Shown here: positions 1-6,101 of the stretch, one piece after another
How the letters are laid out: each line of letters begins with the position of its first letter
Numbering within the stretch: position 1 is the stretch's first letter
NCBI GenBank assembly: GCA_964439885.1
Contig: CAYTPE010000028.1
Coordinates: forward strand, 1 to 13,585
DNA length: 13,585 bases
Source of the DNA: CAYTPE01 sp964439885
GTDB taxonomy: Bacteria > Patescibacteriota > Patescibacteriia > Magasanikbacterales > GWA2-37-8
Direction of reading: 5' to 3'
Notes under the pieces: generated by a model
Seen by the model: only the letters and a program-made list of their open reading frames with translations
What the model was told of the DNA's origin: nothing
The model's database searches: none
Translations under genes and position numbers: made by a program

Positions 1-11
1 ATACTTACCTA

Positions 12-17
12 TATAAT
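12..17 (+). promoter_or_regulatory. -10 box of the hsp20 gene (probably leaderless)
   Basis: A perfect TATAAT lies 5 nt before the ATG at 23. A start site about 7 nt downstream of the box would coincide with the start codon, so the mRNA would be leaderless. The -35 region lies outside the window, so only half the promoter is visible. Confidence 0.6.
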
Positions 18-22
18 AATAT

Positions 23-472
23 ATGTTCGATACCAACCCTTTAATCTCTCTATCTTCCCGGAATGCTTCGGTAGACGAAGATTACATACTGTCTCTGGCC
101 GAAATGCAAAAAGCGCCCGCTCGGTCGTGGGAGACTCAGGATCCCGAAGGGCAGCTGGCGGTGGATGTTTTTGAAACCGATACCGAGTTGTATGTGGTAG
201 CCACCATGGCAGGCTCAAAACCGCAGGACATCGAGCTGCATTTGCACGACGATGTGCTCACTATTCGGGGCAAACGGACCTTCCCCATAGCAGGGCCCGT
301 GCAGTTTTTTTATGAAGAATGTTTTTGGGGTGCGTTTTCTCGGACGATCGTTTTACCAGTAGACGTGCAAGCCGACCTGGTACATTCTGAATATCGAAAC
401 GGTGTATTGCTTGTCCGCTTGCCAAAAGCCAAACCAAAAGGTAGTATACCCATACTCGTCGTAGAGGAATAA
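23..472 (+). CDS. Small heat shock protein, Hsp20/alpha-crystallin family
   Basis: This 149-aa ATP-independent holdase would bind unfolding cytosolic proteins and keep them soluble for refolding or degradation. Residues about 43-136 form an alpha-crystallin domain. It opens with the strand LAVDVFETDTELYVVATMAG and closes with the family signature NGVLLVRLPK at 126-135. A short tail follows with an I-x-I motif (IPI, 142-144), which docks neighbouring dimers in this family. The N-terminal arm of about 40 residues is short but normal. There is no signal peptide. The start is the ATG 5 nt after a TATAAT box; no Shine-Dalgarno sequence is present. A hairpin terminator follows at once, so the gene is probably monocistronic. 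clpP lies about 3 kb away on the other strand but is not in the same operon. Confidence 0.95.
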   Translation: MFDTNPLISLSSRNASVDEDYILSLAEMQKAPARSWETQDPEGQLAVDVFETDTELYVVATMAGSKPQDIELHLHDDVLTIRGKRTFPIAGPVQFFYEECFWGAFSRTIVLPVDVQADLVHSEYRNGVLLVRLPKAKPKGSIPILVVEE

Positions 473-485
473 TCATATACCCCAG

Positions 486-507
486 CCTCTCTGAAGAGAG
501 GTTTTTT
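486..507 (+). terminator. Rho-independent terminator after hsp20
   Basis: CCTCTC and GAGAGG form a perfect 6-bp stem around a TGAA loop and are followed at once by six T. It lies 14 nt after the hsp20 stop and 12 nt before the next start codon. Confidence 0.85.
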
Positions 508-518
508 AGTCATAGAAT

Positions 519-2501
519 ATGGAAGAACAAAAGGTTGCTGAAGAAAAAAAACTGCTGGTCAATTTACTCGCCCATTTTAATCGTGAAAAGAAAATTGTTC
601 GCGGCATCTTGGTCGTTGGGGGAGTGCTGCTTGTACTCGCTCTATTTGCGGGCGGCACGACGTATGTGTACGGCAAAATGTATGTCGGTAAAGTGTACCC
701 CGGCGTGGCAATTGGCGAGCTCAGCGTGGGCGGCTTAACACGCGATGAAGTAAAAAATGCTCTTGAAACTGCTAATAACCGCTACGCGAAAGAAGGTATC
801 GCGCTCAAAGCTTTTGACAAAGATGGCGTGGAGCACGCGGTTACCTATAATACCGTTGTGGGTAACGATGATAATCCCGTTGAAGTTGTCTGGCTCGAGA
901 GTGGCGCAGCGGCCGATAATGCAGTGATGGTGGGGCGTACTGGCAATTGGTTTCACCAACTAGTCGATCCGCTCATGATTCGATTTGTCTCACCCGTAAC
1001 CATGCACGCTCAATTTGGTGTGAATACCGATGCGGCAAATACTGAGCTCAAAGAGCTTTTGTCTCCGTATGAAGATCCATTCCACAACGCGCGAGTGATT
1101 TTTGCCGACCGTTCACTCGAGCCAAAAGTTGAAGCTGAGAAAGACGGGTATGTGTTTGATTATATCACTATTCAATCCGAGCTTGGTAAAACGGTAGGAA
1201 CACTTAGTTTTGCCCCGCTGAGCGTTCGCGTGCAACGAATGACGCCAACTATCACTGCTGCCGATATCGAAAAAGTGCTTCCTAAAGTAAAAACATTATT
1301 TAGTTACGGTGCTATTAGCCTCAATTATACCGACCCGCAAACCAAACAGGAACATGATTGGTCTATCGCACCCATCACATTCTCCCGATGGCTCGAGCTG
1401 CGCCCTGATGCCGATAACAATCTGGTGTTCGGACTCTCGGCCGATAAAGTAAAATCATACATGGACACAACCGTTCGACCGTGGGTAGATTCCGCGCCTC
1501 AGGAAGCCAAGTTTACCATGGAAGATGGAAAAGTGAAGGAGTTTAAGGCCAGCCACACTGGGCTGAGTCTTAATTTTGAAAAAACATACACCGATCTCGA
1601 TACCGCATTTCGTGAGCGCAACTTCGCACCCACCGAACCCATCAAAACCGTTGGCCTCACTGTGGACATTGCCGAACCAGCGGTCAAAACCGCCGACGTA
1701 AATACACTCGGCATTACCGATGTTGTTGGTGTTGGTGTCTCCTCTTTCCGCGGTTCGCACCCGGCGCGTATCAAAAACGTAGCACGAGCGGTCGGCCTTC
1801 TCAACGGTGTGCTTATCAAACCCGGTGAAACATTTTCCACCGCCAAAAATGTTGGTCCAATTACCGAAGCGAACGGCTACCTGCCAGAGCTCGTTATCAA
1901 AGGCGATGACGCGTCGCAGAAAGAAGTGGGTGGAGGTATGTGCCAAATCGGCACCACGCTGTTCCGCATGGCTATGAATAGTGGTATGCCGATTGTGGAG
2001 CGGCGCAACCATTCGCTGGTGGTAAATTATTACGCCGACCCAGTGAATGGCAACCCCGGTACCGATGCGACTATCTACGATCCGTTGGTTGATTTCAAAT
2101 TCAACAACGATACGGGAAATTATTTGTTGCTCCAGACCGACATGAACATGAAAACACTACAGCTCACCTTTACATTGTGGGGTAAACCTGATGGTCGCAC
2201 TGGCAGCTATACACACCCCGTGGTAAGCAAGTGGATTCCAACTGGTCCGGCAACAAATGTAGCTGTTGCCGATGGCACCCTTGCCCCTGGGCAGAAACGT
2301 TGCCAGCCGGCATATCGCGGCGCGGTCGCCAGCTTTACCTATACACGCACTACGTCATCCTCGCCCGAAAAAATTGATCAAGTTTTCACCAGCTACTATC
2401 GACCACTGCCTGCCACCTGCTATGTCGGTGTTGAGCCGGGGAGTCCATGTCTGGCGGATAACAGCTGCTTTGCGGTGGCGAGCACTACGGCGGCTCAGTA
2501 A
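519..2501 (+). CDS. Membrane-anchored VanW-domain protein with YoaR-type peptidoglycan-binding-like repeats
   Basis: A 660-aa protein with a cytoplasmic N-terminus (1-26), one transmembrane segment (about 27-52) and a large extracytoplasmic part. The sequence after the membrane (about 57-115, with GELSVGGLTRDEV) resembles the PG_binding_4 domain of YoaR-like proteins, and a second similar unit appears to cover about 265-385. A VanW domain spans about 405-555, with the typical core VLIKPGETFS (431-440) and GGGMCQIGTTLFR (471-483). The tail (about 590-660) holds four cysteines (595, 634, 644, 650). VanW proteins occur in vancomycin-resistance clusters and widely in Gram-positives and CPR, but their biochemical role is not settled; cell-wall association is the usual inference. 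No vancomycin-resistance genes are nearby, so resistance should not be assumed. The ATG directly follows a TAGAAT hexamer; there is no Shine-Dalgarno sequence. Domain calls are secure for VanW and moderate for the repeats. Confidence 0.9.
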   Translation: MEEQKVAEEKKLLVNLLAHFNREKKIVRGILVVGGVLLVLALFAGGTTYVYGKMYVGKVYPGVAIGELSVGGLTRDEVKNALETANNRYAKEGIALKAFDKDGVEHAVTYNTVVGNDDNPVEVVWLESGAAADNAVMVGRTGNWFHQLVDPLMIRFVSPVTMHAQFGVNTDAANTELKELLSPYEDPFHNARVIFADRSLEPKVEAEKDGYVFDYITIQSELGKTVGTLSFAPLSVRVQRMTPTITAADIEKVLPKVKTLFSYGAISLNYTDPQTKQEHDWSIAPITFSRWLELRPDADNNLVFGLSADKVKSYMDTTVRPWVDSAPQEAKFTMEDGKVKEFKASHTGLSLNFEKTYTDLDTAFRERNFAPTEPIKTVGLTVDIAEPAVKTADVNTLGITDVVGVGVSSFRGSHPARIKNVARAVGLLNGVLIKPGETFSTAKNVGPITEANGYLPELVIKGDDASQKEVGGGMCQIGTTLFRMAMNSGMPIVERRNHSLVVNYYADPVNGNPGTDATIYDPLVDFKFNNDTGNYLLLQTDMNMKTLQLTFTLWGKPDGRTGSYTHPVVSKWIPTGPATNVAVADGTLAPGQKRCQPAYRGAVASFTYTRTTSSSPEKIDQVFTSYYRPLPATCYVGVEPGSPCLADNSCFAVASTTAAQ

Positions 2502-2631
2502 AATTCTAAATCCGAAACCCTAAACTCTAAACAAACTCAAAATCAAAATAACTAATTTTTCAAAACGCCAATTGGCGTTTTTAATTTTACACATTTATCA
2601 TTTTGATTTGTTTAGGATTTACTAGAAGTGA
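2502..2631. repeat. AT-rich palindromic element, copy A (terminator-like core)
   Basis: The element begins at the VanW gene stop codon. Its left half contains near 7-bp repeats (CTAAAyy type). The arm at 2527-2543 pairs with 2600-2615 with a single-base bulge. The centre is a perfect palindrome, AAAACGCCAATTGGCGTTTT (2562-2581), followed by T-rich sequence, which could terminate transcription in either direction. The right half closely matches the element in front of trmD (about 10998-11041), so this is a dispersed repeat and not only a terminator. Confidence 0.75.
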
Positions 2632-2651
2632 GTATGCAAAAAACAGTGAAT

Positions 2652-2685
2652 AAAAAACCCACCCTGACTAATACGTCAGAGTGGG
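2652..2685 (-). terminator. Strong Rho-independent terminator of the minus-strand RNA
   Basis: On the minus strand CCCACTCTGAC pairs with GTCAGGGTGGG over 11 bp (one G-U pair), with a 6-nt loop, followed by six T. On the plus strand the wobble becomes an A-C mismatch and there is no T-tract, so the signal works only leftward. Confidence 0.85.
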
Positions 2686-2822
2686 GTTGATATATCGGTG
2701 GGGCTTACGCCCCCCTAAACCGCATCCAAGAAGATGTGTCACAGGATAGGGGCGAGCACGGAGCCTGCCCATACCTGCAACACATCCCCATGCTTGTCGT
2801 GGATACGGGTAGCTACACATTT

Positions 2823-2885
2823 TGTCATGCTGAATGTATTTCAGCATCTTTCGTGGCCAGATCCTGAAACAAGTTCAGGATGACA
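2823..2885. repeat. TGTCAT/ATGACA palindromic element, copy 1
   Basis: This 63-bp unit starts TGTCAT and ends ATGACA and contains two hairpins, ATGCTGAA/TTCAGCAT and ATCCTGAA/TTCAGGAT. Copy 2 at 12583-12650 has the same layout and nearly the same stems. It lies inside the candidate minus-strand RNA, between two of its helices. Confidence 0.85.
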
Positions 2886-3046
2886 AACGGATAACTATCC
2901 ATATCCAGTTCAGCCGTTAACCGTGCATTCTAGAAGTGCAAGTGAGGATACGTTGCTTTGTATAGCCATTGGTGGTGCGCTTAAAGAGTCTGGGCACCTG
3001 CCATAGTTTGGCTAATTAAAATTGCCTTACTGTGAGGCAACAGTTA

Positions 3047-3075
3047 AGAATACACTATTTAGATAAAAATGTCAA
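3047..3075 (-). promoter_or_regulatory. Promoter of the minus-strand RNA
   Basis: On the minus strand there is a perfect TTGACA (3075-3070), a 17-bp spacer and TATTCT (3052-3047). Transcription would begin near 3041-3039. The nearest reading frame in that direction lies far away, and a strong terminator comes about 390 nt downstream. Confidence 0.8.
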
Positions 3076-3162
3076 GGGCAGCTGTGGGGATAAAGGGAGA
3101 AAAAGGCTAAGATAAGGCAAAATTAAGTAAAATGACAAGTGTCAAATGTCTCATTTCAAATT

Positions 3163-3192
3163 AAAGAGTCCCGATAAAATCGGGACCCTCTT
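3163..3192 (-). terminator. Terminator downstream of clpP (possibly bidirectional)
   Basis: GTCCCGAT and ATCGGGAC form a GC-rich hairpin, extended by AGAG/CTCT with a one-base bulge. T-rich sequence lies on both sides. It is about 35 nt past the clpP stop codon. Confidence 0.75.
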
Positions 3193-3225
3193 ATTTTAAT
3201 ATTGGAAATTTGAACTTTGAAATTT

Positions 3226-3822
3226 TTAGATGATTTTATCAATCAGGCCGTACTTAAGTGCTTCTTCTGCCGGAAGGAAGTAGTCGCGGTCGGTGTCACG
3301 TTCAATAGTTTTAATATCTTTGCCGGTTGCCTCAGCCAATATTTTATTGAGGTTTTCTTTCATGCGCAAAATACGTTCCGCGCGGATTTTAATATCGCTC
3401 GCCTGGCCTTCCATGCCGCCCATAACTTGATGGATCATGATTTCGGAGTTCGGCAGCGCAAAGCGTTTGCCGGGCGCGCCAGCGGCGAGCAGTACCGCGG
3501 CCATGCTGGCAGCGAGACCGACGCAGATGGTGCTCACGTCTGGCTTGATGTAGCGCATGGTATCAAGTATCGCCATGCCAGCCGTTACCGATCCGCCGGG
3601 GGAGTTGATGTAGAGTTTGATGTCTTTATCGGGATTCTGATTTTCCAAAAACAAAAGCTGCGCGATGATAACGTTCGCAACGCCATCGTCTACTTCGCTA
3701 CCAAGGAAAATAATACGATCTTGCAAAAGGCGCGAATAAATATCATACGCGCGTTCGCCGAAGTTGGTTTTTTCGATGACAGTAGGGATGAGGTATTGTG
3801 ATTTTATTTCTGATGTTTTCAT
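3226..3822 (-). CDS. clpP: ATP-dependent Clp protease proteolytic subunit
   Basis: This 198-aa serine protease subunit assembles into a 14-mer chamber in the cytosol and degrades proteins fed by an AAA+ unfoldase such as ClpX. The length is standard. The catalytic triad is complete: Ser106 in GLAASMAA, His131 in MIHQVMGG and Asp180 in DTDRDYF, with the same spacing (25 and 49 residues) as in E. coli ClpP. The strand with NSPGGSVTAG (73-82) that lines the active site is also present. The N-terminal stretch IPTVIEKTNFGERAYDIYSR is typical of the family. The ATG lies 6 nt after the stop of the upstream unknown gene, so the two are probably co-transcribed. No clpX or trigger factor gene is in view. 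There is no Shine-Dalgarno sequence. Confidence 0.97.
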   Translation of the reverse strand: MKTSEIKSQYLIPTVIEKTNFGERAYDIYSRLLQDRIIFLGSEVDDGVANVIIAQLLFLENQNPDKDIKLYINSPGGSVTAGMAILDTMRYIKPDVSTICVGLAASMAAVLLAAGAPGKRFALPNSEIMIHQVMGGMEGQASDIKIRAERILRMKENLNKILAEATGKDIKTIERDTDRDYFLPAEEALKYGLIDKII

Positions 3823-3828
3823 AGTATA

Positions 3829-4389
3829 TTATTCTATATTTTGGGCGCTTATTTTTCGTAAGGCATTTCTCAATTTATCTTCAAGCGCTTTGCGAAAGAA
3901 AGGATTCTCTAAAGCAAGTTTTTCCGCGCGCGCTAGAGACGTCTCCACGGCTGTCATTGTATCGTTCATTTCTTTTTCCGATCTTCTTCGCGTATCGTCT
4001 TCTGCTTGTTGTGCGCGTATCGAGGCTTTAAGGGTTGAAAGGTGTGCTTGAATTGTTGGATTCTGAAGCCACGGTTCGAGAACCAGGTAGGCTCCGTAGA
4101 GATGGAGGTCGGGCCAAGAAAGGTCGCGTGGTTGCTGGCTCGGCAGTTTTGTTTCTAATACCGGTTCTATTTGCATTATTAATGCAACGTAATCCTCAGC
4201 GAATTCACGAGCTTCATCATCGGAGATAGTTGGTGGAAGTGAGCCAATATCTTTTAAATAAGGGTATTTTTCGCACGCTCTTCGGATAAACACTTCACCT
4301 TCTTTTTGTTGTTGGGTATCATTTTCGTTGCCATCACCACCATCCTTACCACTTCCTCCGCCTCTCTTCCATCGATCAAAAATTCCCAT
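3829..4389 (-). CDS. Hypothetical protein, 186 aa, co-transcribed with clpP
   Basis: I do not recognise this family. The protein begins MGIFDRWKRGGG, followed by a Gly/Asp/Asn-rich stretch (to about residue 25) that should be disordered. A probably helical middle (about 31-130, with LSWPDLHLYGAYLVLEPWL at 90-108) follows, then a charged helical C-terminus (about 128-186, rich in Glu, Arg and Lys) that could form a coiled coil. No signal peptide, transmembrane segment or metal-binding motif is visible. It ends 6 nt before clpP, so the two probably form an operon from the promoter at 4494-4467. A link to Clp proteolysis (substrate, adaptor) would be a guess from position only. Confidence 0.8.
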   Translation of the reverse strand: MGIFDRWKRGGGSGKDGGDGNENDTQQQKEGEVFIRRACEKYPYLKDIGSLPPTISDDEAREFAEDYVALIMQIEPVLETKLPSQQPRDLSWPDLHLYGAYLVLEPWLQNPTIQAHLSTLKASIRAQQAEDDTRRRSEKEMNDTMTAVETSLARAEKLALENPFFRKALEDKLRNALRKISAQNIE

Positions 4390-4466
4390 AAGTCAGATAT
4401 TAGTATGCAGGATATCGGTTACCATTTAGTAACAATACAACAACTCAATACTGTAGCTATTAACAT

Positions 4467-4494
4467 AGTATACCACCCAACCCATTTATTGCAA
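4467..4494 (-). promoter_or_regulatory. Probable promoter of the unknown gene-clpP operon
   Basis: On the minus strand TTGCAA (4494-4489), a 16-bp spacer and TATACT (4472-4467) are present. The -35 box overlaps the stop codon of the upstream phosphoesterase gene. The leader would be about 70 nt. Confidence 0.5.
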
Positions 4495-5445
4495 AGATAG
4501 TATCTTTTGCAGGGCCGTTTGGATGTCCCCCTCAAGCGCAAATCCCGCTGCTTTTTTGTGTCCGCCACCATTGAGTTTCTTAGCGATAGCCGAGACATCC
4601 ACATCGTCGCGAGTGGTGCGAAAACTGCCTTTGATTCTTCCATCGGGCATTTCCTTGAGAATCATGGCAATTTTGGTGTTGTCGAGGTTATTCAAAAAGT
4701 TCGCGATACCTTCGCTTTCGTTATCCGCCACGCCATGCTCCGCTAGGTCGGCTTGTGTCATGTAGGTGTAGGTGATGCCGGTGCGTTCGTCGGTGGTGAG
4801 GCGAGAAAGTACTTTGCCCCACAGCTTGAGCGCTTCCACTGATTTGTTTTTCACCGTACCATCGGTCACAATGCGCAGATTGCCACCGGAACGAATGAGT
4901 TCGCTCCCTACCGACATTGCAGTAGCTGACGTGGCTGAGTTGGTAAAATTACCAGTGTCGGTGGTGAGCCCAGTAAGCAGCGAAGTGGCCATGCGTTGGT
5001 TTACCTTGATGTTATTGTGGTAGAAAAAGTGATAAAGAATTTCGGTGGTGGAGGCGGCGGTTGGAATCACGAGGTTGTGGTGTCCGTAGTGTTCGTTGGT
5101 ATTGTGATGGTCGATGTTGATAATCGTGGCCGGGTGTTTGGCAACGAATTTATCCACACCAGCGTAGCGCAGATCACCCGAGTCGAGCACGACAATAGTA
5201 TCAACTTGCGGGTCATCGAAAATTACTGGGTCACTGGTGAGGTGGTGGCTATTTGGGACAAATTGCAGTTTATCGGTCAGATTGGTAACACAAAAAATCA
5301 CTGCCGGTTTACCGAGGGCGGAAACATATTCCAAAAATGCCGTCGCAGATCCAATCGCGTCACCATCCGGATTTTGGTGGGGGATGATGATGACTTTACG
5401 ACATTTCTGAATATGGGCGTGAATTGTGCGCATGACATTCTGCAT
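4486..5445 (-). CDS. DHH/DHHA1 phosphoesterase, NrnA-like (oligoribonuclease / pAp or cyclic dinucleotide phosphodiesterase)
   Basis: This 319-aa cytosolic Mn2+-dependent enzyme belongs to the bifunctional NrnA group, which degrades short RNA (nanoRNA) or pAp; some relatives hydrolyse c-di-AMP or pApA. The DHH domain (about 1-190) carries all metal motifs: HQNPDGDAIGS (23-33, with His23, Asp27, Asp29), LDSGD (87-91), the DHH triplet (112-114) and TDTGNF (162-167). The DHHA1 domain (about 225-319) ends in the substrate-binding GGGHKKAAG (293-301). The length matches stand-alone NrnA proteins, and there is no GdpP-type membrane or PAS region. The exact substrate cannot be read from sequence. 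GAGG lies one base before the ATG at 5445; Met5 (5433) is an alternative start. It is transcribed from its own promoter at 5584-5556 through a palindromic leader. Confidence 0.93.
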   Translation of the reverse strand: MQNVMRTIHAHIQKCRKVIIIPHQNPDGDAIGSATAFLEYVSALGKPAVIFCVTNLTDKLQFVPNSHHLTSDPVIFDDPQVDTIVVLDSGDLRYAGVDKFVAKHPATIINIDHHNTNEHYGHHNLVIPTAASTTEILYHFFYHNNIKVNQRMATSLLTGLTTDTGNFTNSATSATAMSVGSELIRSGGNLRIVTDGTVKNKSVEALKLWGKVLSRLTTDERTGITYTYMTQADLAEHGVADNESEGIANFLNNLDNTKIAMILKEMPDGRIKGSFRTTRDDVDVSAIAKKLNGGGHKKAAGFALEGDIQTALQKILSLQ

Positions 5446-5449
5446 ACCT

Positions 5450-5545
5450 CGTAATTTCTAATTTTCAATTTCAAATTTTCAATCAATTTTCAATATTACA
5501 ATGAATGAATCCTTCAATGAAAATTAAAAATTGAAAATTTTCAAC
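5450..5545. repeat. AT-rich palindromic element in the phosphoesterase leader
   Basis: Repeated TTTTCAA-like units form one arm and their complement the other. AATTTTCAATT (5460-5470) pairs exactly with AATTGAAAATT (5529-5539), and the arms extend to about 23 nt with a small bulge. It fills almost the whole space between promoter and start codon, so the leader RNA should fold into a long AU-rich hairpin. Confidence 0.7.
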
Positions 5546-5555
5546 ACAACCTCAC

Positions 5556-5584
5556 ATACTATCTCACTTTTCTCTGGTTGTCAA
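5556..5584 (-). promoter_or_regulatory. Promoter of the phosphoesterase gene
   Basis: On the minus strand a perfect TTGACA (5584-5579), a 17-bp spacer and TAGTAT (5561-5556) lie about 110 nt before the phosphoesterase start codon. Confidence 0.8.
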
Positions 5585-5613
5585 GCGTAAGCCCGAGTTT
5601 ACTCTATGCCTAT

Positions 5614-5638
5614 GAGAAAGCTCGCCGGGTAGGCGAGC
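5614..5638 (-). terminator. Terminator of the small lipoprotein gene
   Basis: On the minus strand GCTCGCC and GGCGAGC pair around a TACCC loop, followed by TTTCTC. The hairpin is 17 nt past the lipoprotein stop. The T-tract is short, so strength is uncertain. Confidence 0.65.
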
Positions 5639-5655
5639 GGGCAGGCGGCGGCGAG

Positions 5656-5817
5656 CTAGTCGCTCGTGCCGCCGTCGGAGGGAACGAGGCGAGGTTGCCA
5701 GAGGGGAGGGTCGTCGTCGGTCACGACGACTCCTGCCGGCGGATCTGGCGGCTTGGTGCCACCGCATCCGCCGACGGTTGCTACGACGAAAACCAGAGCC
5801 ACAACCAACCTTATCAT
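5656..5817 (-). CDS. Small putative lipoprotein, 53 aa
   Basis: The protein begins MIRLVVALVFVVATVGGC, a short signal peptide with one positive charge, a hydrophobic core and a plausible lipobox ending at Cys18. The mature part (about 36 residues) is rich in Pro, Asp and Gly and probably unstructured. The ATG at 5817 is chosen because a full AAGGAGG (5829-5823) lies 5 nt upstream. This is the only canonical Shine-Dalgarno sequence seen before a gene in the window. A promoter (5866-5837) and a terminator (5638-5614) frame it tightly. GC content is clearly higher than in its surroundings. Its function is unknown; it may be a surface or entericidin-like small lipoprotein, but I see no family signature. 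Confidence 0.65.
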   Translation of the reverse strand: MIRLVVALVFVVATVGGCGGTKPPDPPAGVVVTDDDPPLWQPRLVPSDGGTSD

Positions 5818-5836
5818 CCCCACCTCCTTATACACT

Positions 5837-5866
5837 ATCAAAACAGGCTTTAGGCGCGCCTGTCAA
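5837..5866 (-). promoter_or_regulatory. Probable promoter of the lipoprotein gene
   Basis: On the minus strand TTGACA (5866-5861), an 18-bp spacer and TTTGAT (5842-5837) are present. The leader would be very short and would hold the AAGGAGG ribosome-binding site. Confidence 0.5.
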
Positions 5867-5895
5867 GGCAGCAGCTCAACGTTTAGCCTGTTTGG

Positions 5896-5966
5896 TGTCA
5901 TCCCCGAGCAGCATCGGGGATCTGGCTAAGACAGTGATCGAGATTCCCGCTGTGGCGAGAATGACA
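5896..5966. repeat. TGTCAT/ATGACA palindromic element, copy 3
   Basis: This 71-bp unit between the divergent lipoprotein and smc genes starts TGTCAT and ends ATGACA. ATCCCCGA and TCGGGGAT form the first hairpin, and CCGC/GCG-type pairing forms a weaker second one near the right end. The layout matches copies 1 and 2, but stem sequences differ. Confidence 0.7.
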
Positions 5967-6038
5967 GTAGTACAAGTGGGAATGACATTGGTAAAAAGTC
6001 GTTTAACGGGTAAACGAGCATATGTGTACAGGCTCTGG

Positions 6039-6068
6039 TTGCTCACCTTTGTTAAGACATGTTATAAT
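6039..6068 (+). promoter_or_regulatory. smc promoter (extended -10)
   Basis: A perfect TATAAT (6063-6068) is preceded by TG one base upstream, an extended -10 motif. The -35 candidate TTGCTC (6039-6044, 18-bp spacer) is weak, as often seen with extended -10 promoters. The leader would be about 27 nt. Confidence 0.7.
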
Positions 6069-6101
6069 GAGTCACGATAGTTAAAAAATATATTCCTTCG
6101 G

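Larger units (their letters stand above)
2652..3040 (-). ncRNA. Candidate structured non-coding RNA, about 390 nt, unknown family
   Basis: The segment runs from a near-consensus minus-strand promoter (3075-3047) to a strand-specific terminator and contains no convincing reading frame. Predicted structure, 5' to 3' on the minus strand: a hairpin at 3040-3022 (TTGCCT/AGGCAA); a nested stem, TAGCCA/TGGCTA (3014-3009 with 2968-2963) enclosing GGTGC/GCACC (2998-2994 with 2978-2974); an inserted palindromic repeat (2885-2823); a long rod, CCGTATCC/GGATGCGG (2808-2801 with 2727-2720) enclosing GATGTGT/ACACATC (2786-2780 with 2739-2733); a hairpin with a GTAA (GNRA) loop (2713-2700); then the terminator. 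The 8-bp rod pairs through G-U on the minus strand but would have an A-C mismatch on the plus strand, which supports the direction. I looked for RNase P, tmRNA and SRP RNA signature motifs and did not find them; 6S RNA cannot be excluded. Confidence 0.65.

Noticed and set aside
1455..2012. Minus-strand open frame of 185 codons inside the VanW gene
   Set aside because: Shadow of a clearly coding plus-strand domain; His/Cys/Phe-rich composition without recognisable motifs.
519..2501. Vancomycin-resistance function from the VanW domain
   Set aside because: No VanHAX, VanXY or VanRS genes are in the window; VanW-domain proteins are common in CPR and Gram-positives without resistance.
2504..2545. 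CRISPR-like short repeats
   Set aside because: The near 7-bp units are too short, lack unique spacers and belong to an inverted repeat.
2652..3040. Assignment of the minus-strand RNA to RNase P, tmRNA or SRP RNA
   Set aside because: I searched by eye for the RNase P GAGGAAAGTCC core, the tmRNA ends and Ala-rich tag with stop, and the SRP GGAAG/GCAGCC loop; none is present.
3022..3040. Hairpin TTGCCT/AGGCAA plus TTTTAATT read as a clpP-operon terminator
   Set aside because: It lies at the predicted 5' end of the orphan RNA, directly after its -10 box, and a better clpP terminator exists at 3163-3192.
3217..3801. Long plus-strand open frame antisense to clpP
   Set aside because: It mirrors clpP codon bias on the opposite strand and shows no family motifs; clpP with a full catalytic triad explains the region.
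5150..5158. Perfect DnaA box TTATCCACA and a possible replication origin
   Set aside because: It is a lone box inside the phosphoesterase coding region, far from the other copy, with no dnaA or dnaN genes.
5999..6017. Hairpin TCGTTTA/TAAACGA followed by CTTTTT on the minus strand, a possible terminator
   Set aside because: The stem is only 7 bp and AT-rich, and no minus-strand gene ends nearby.
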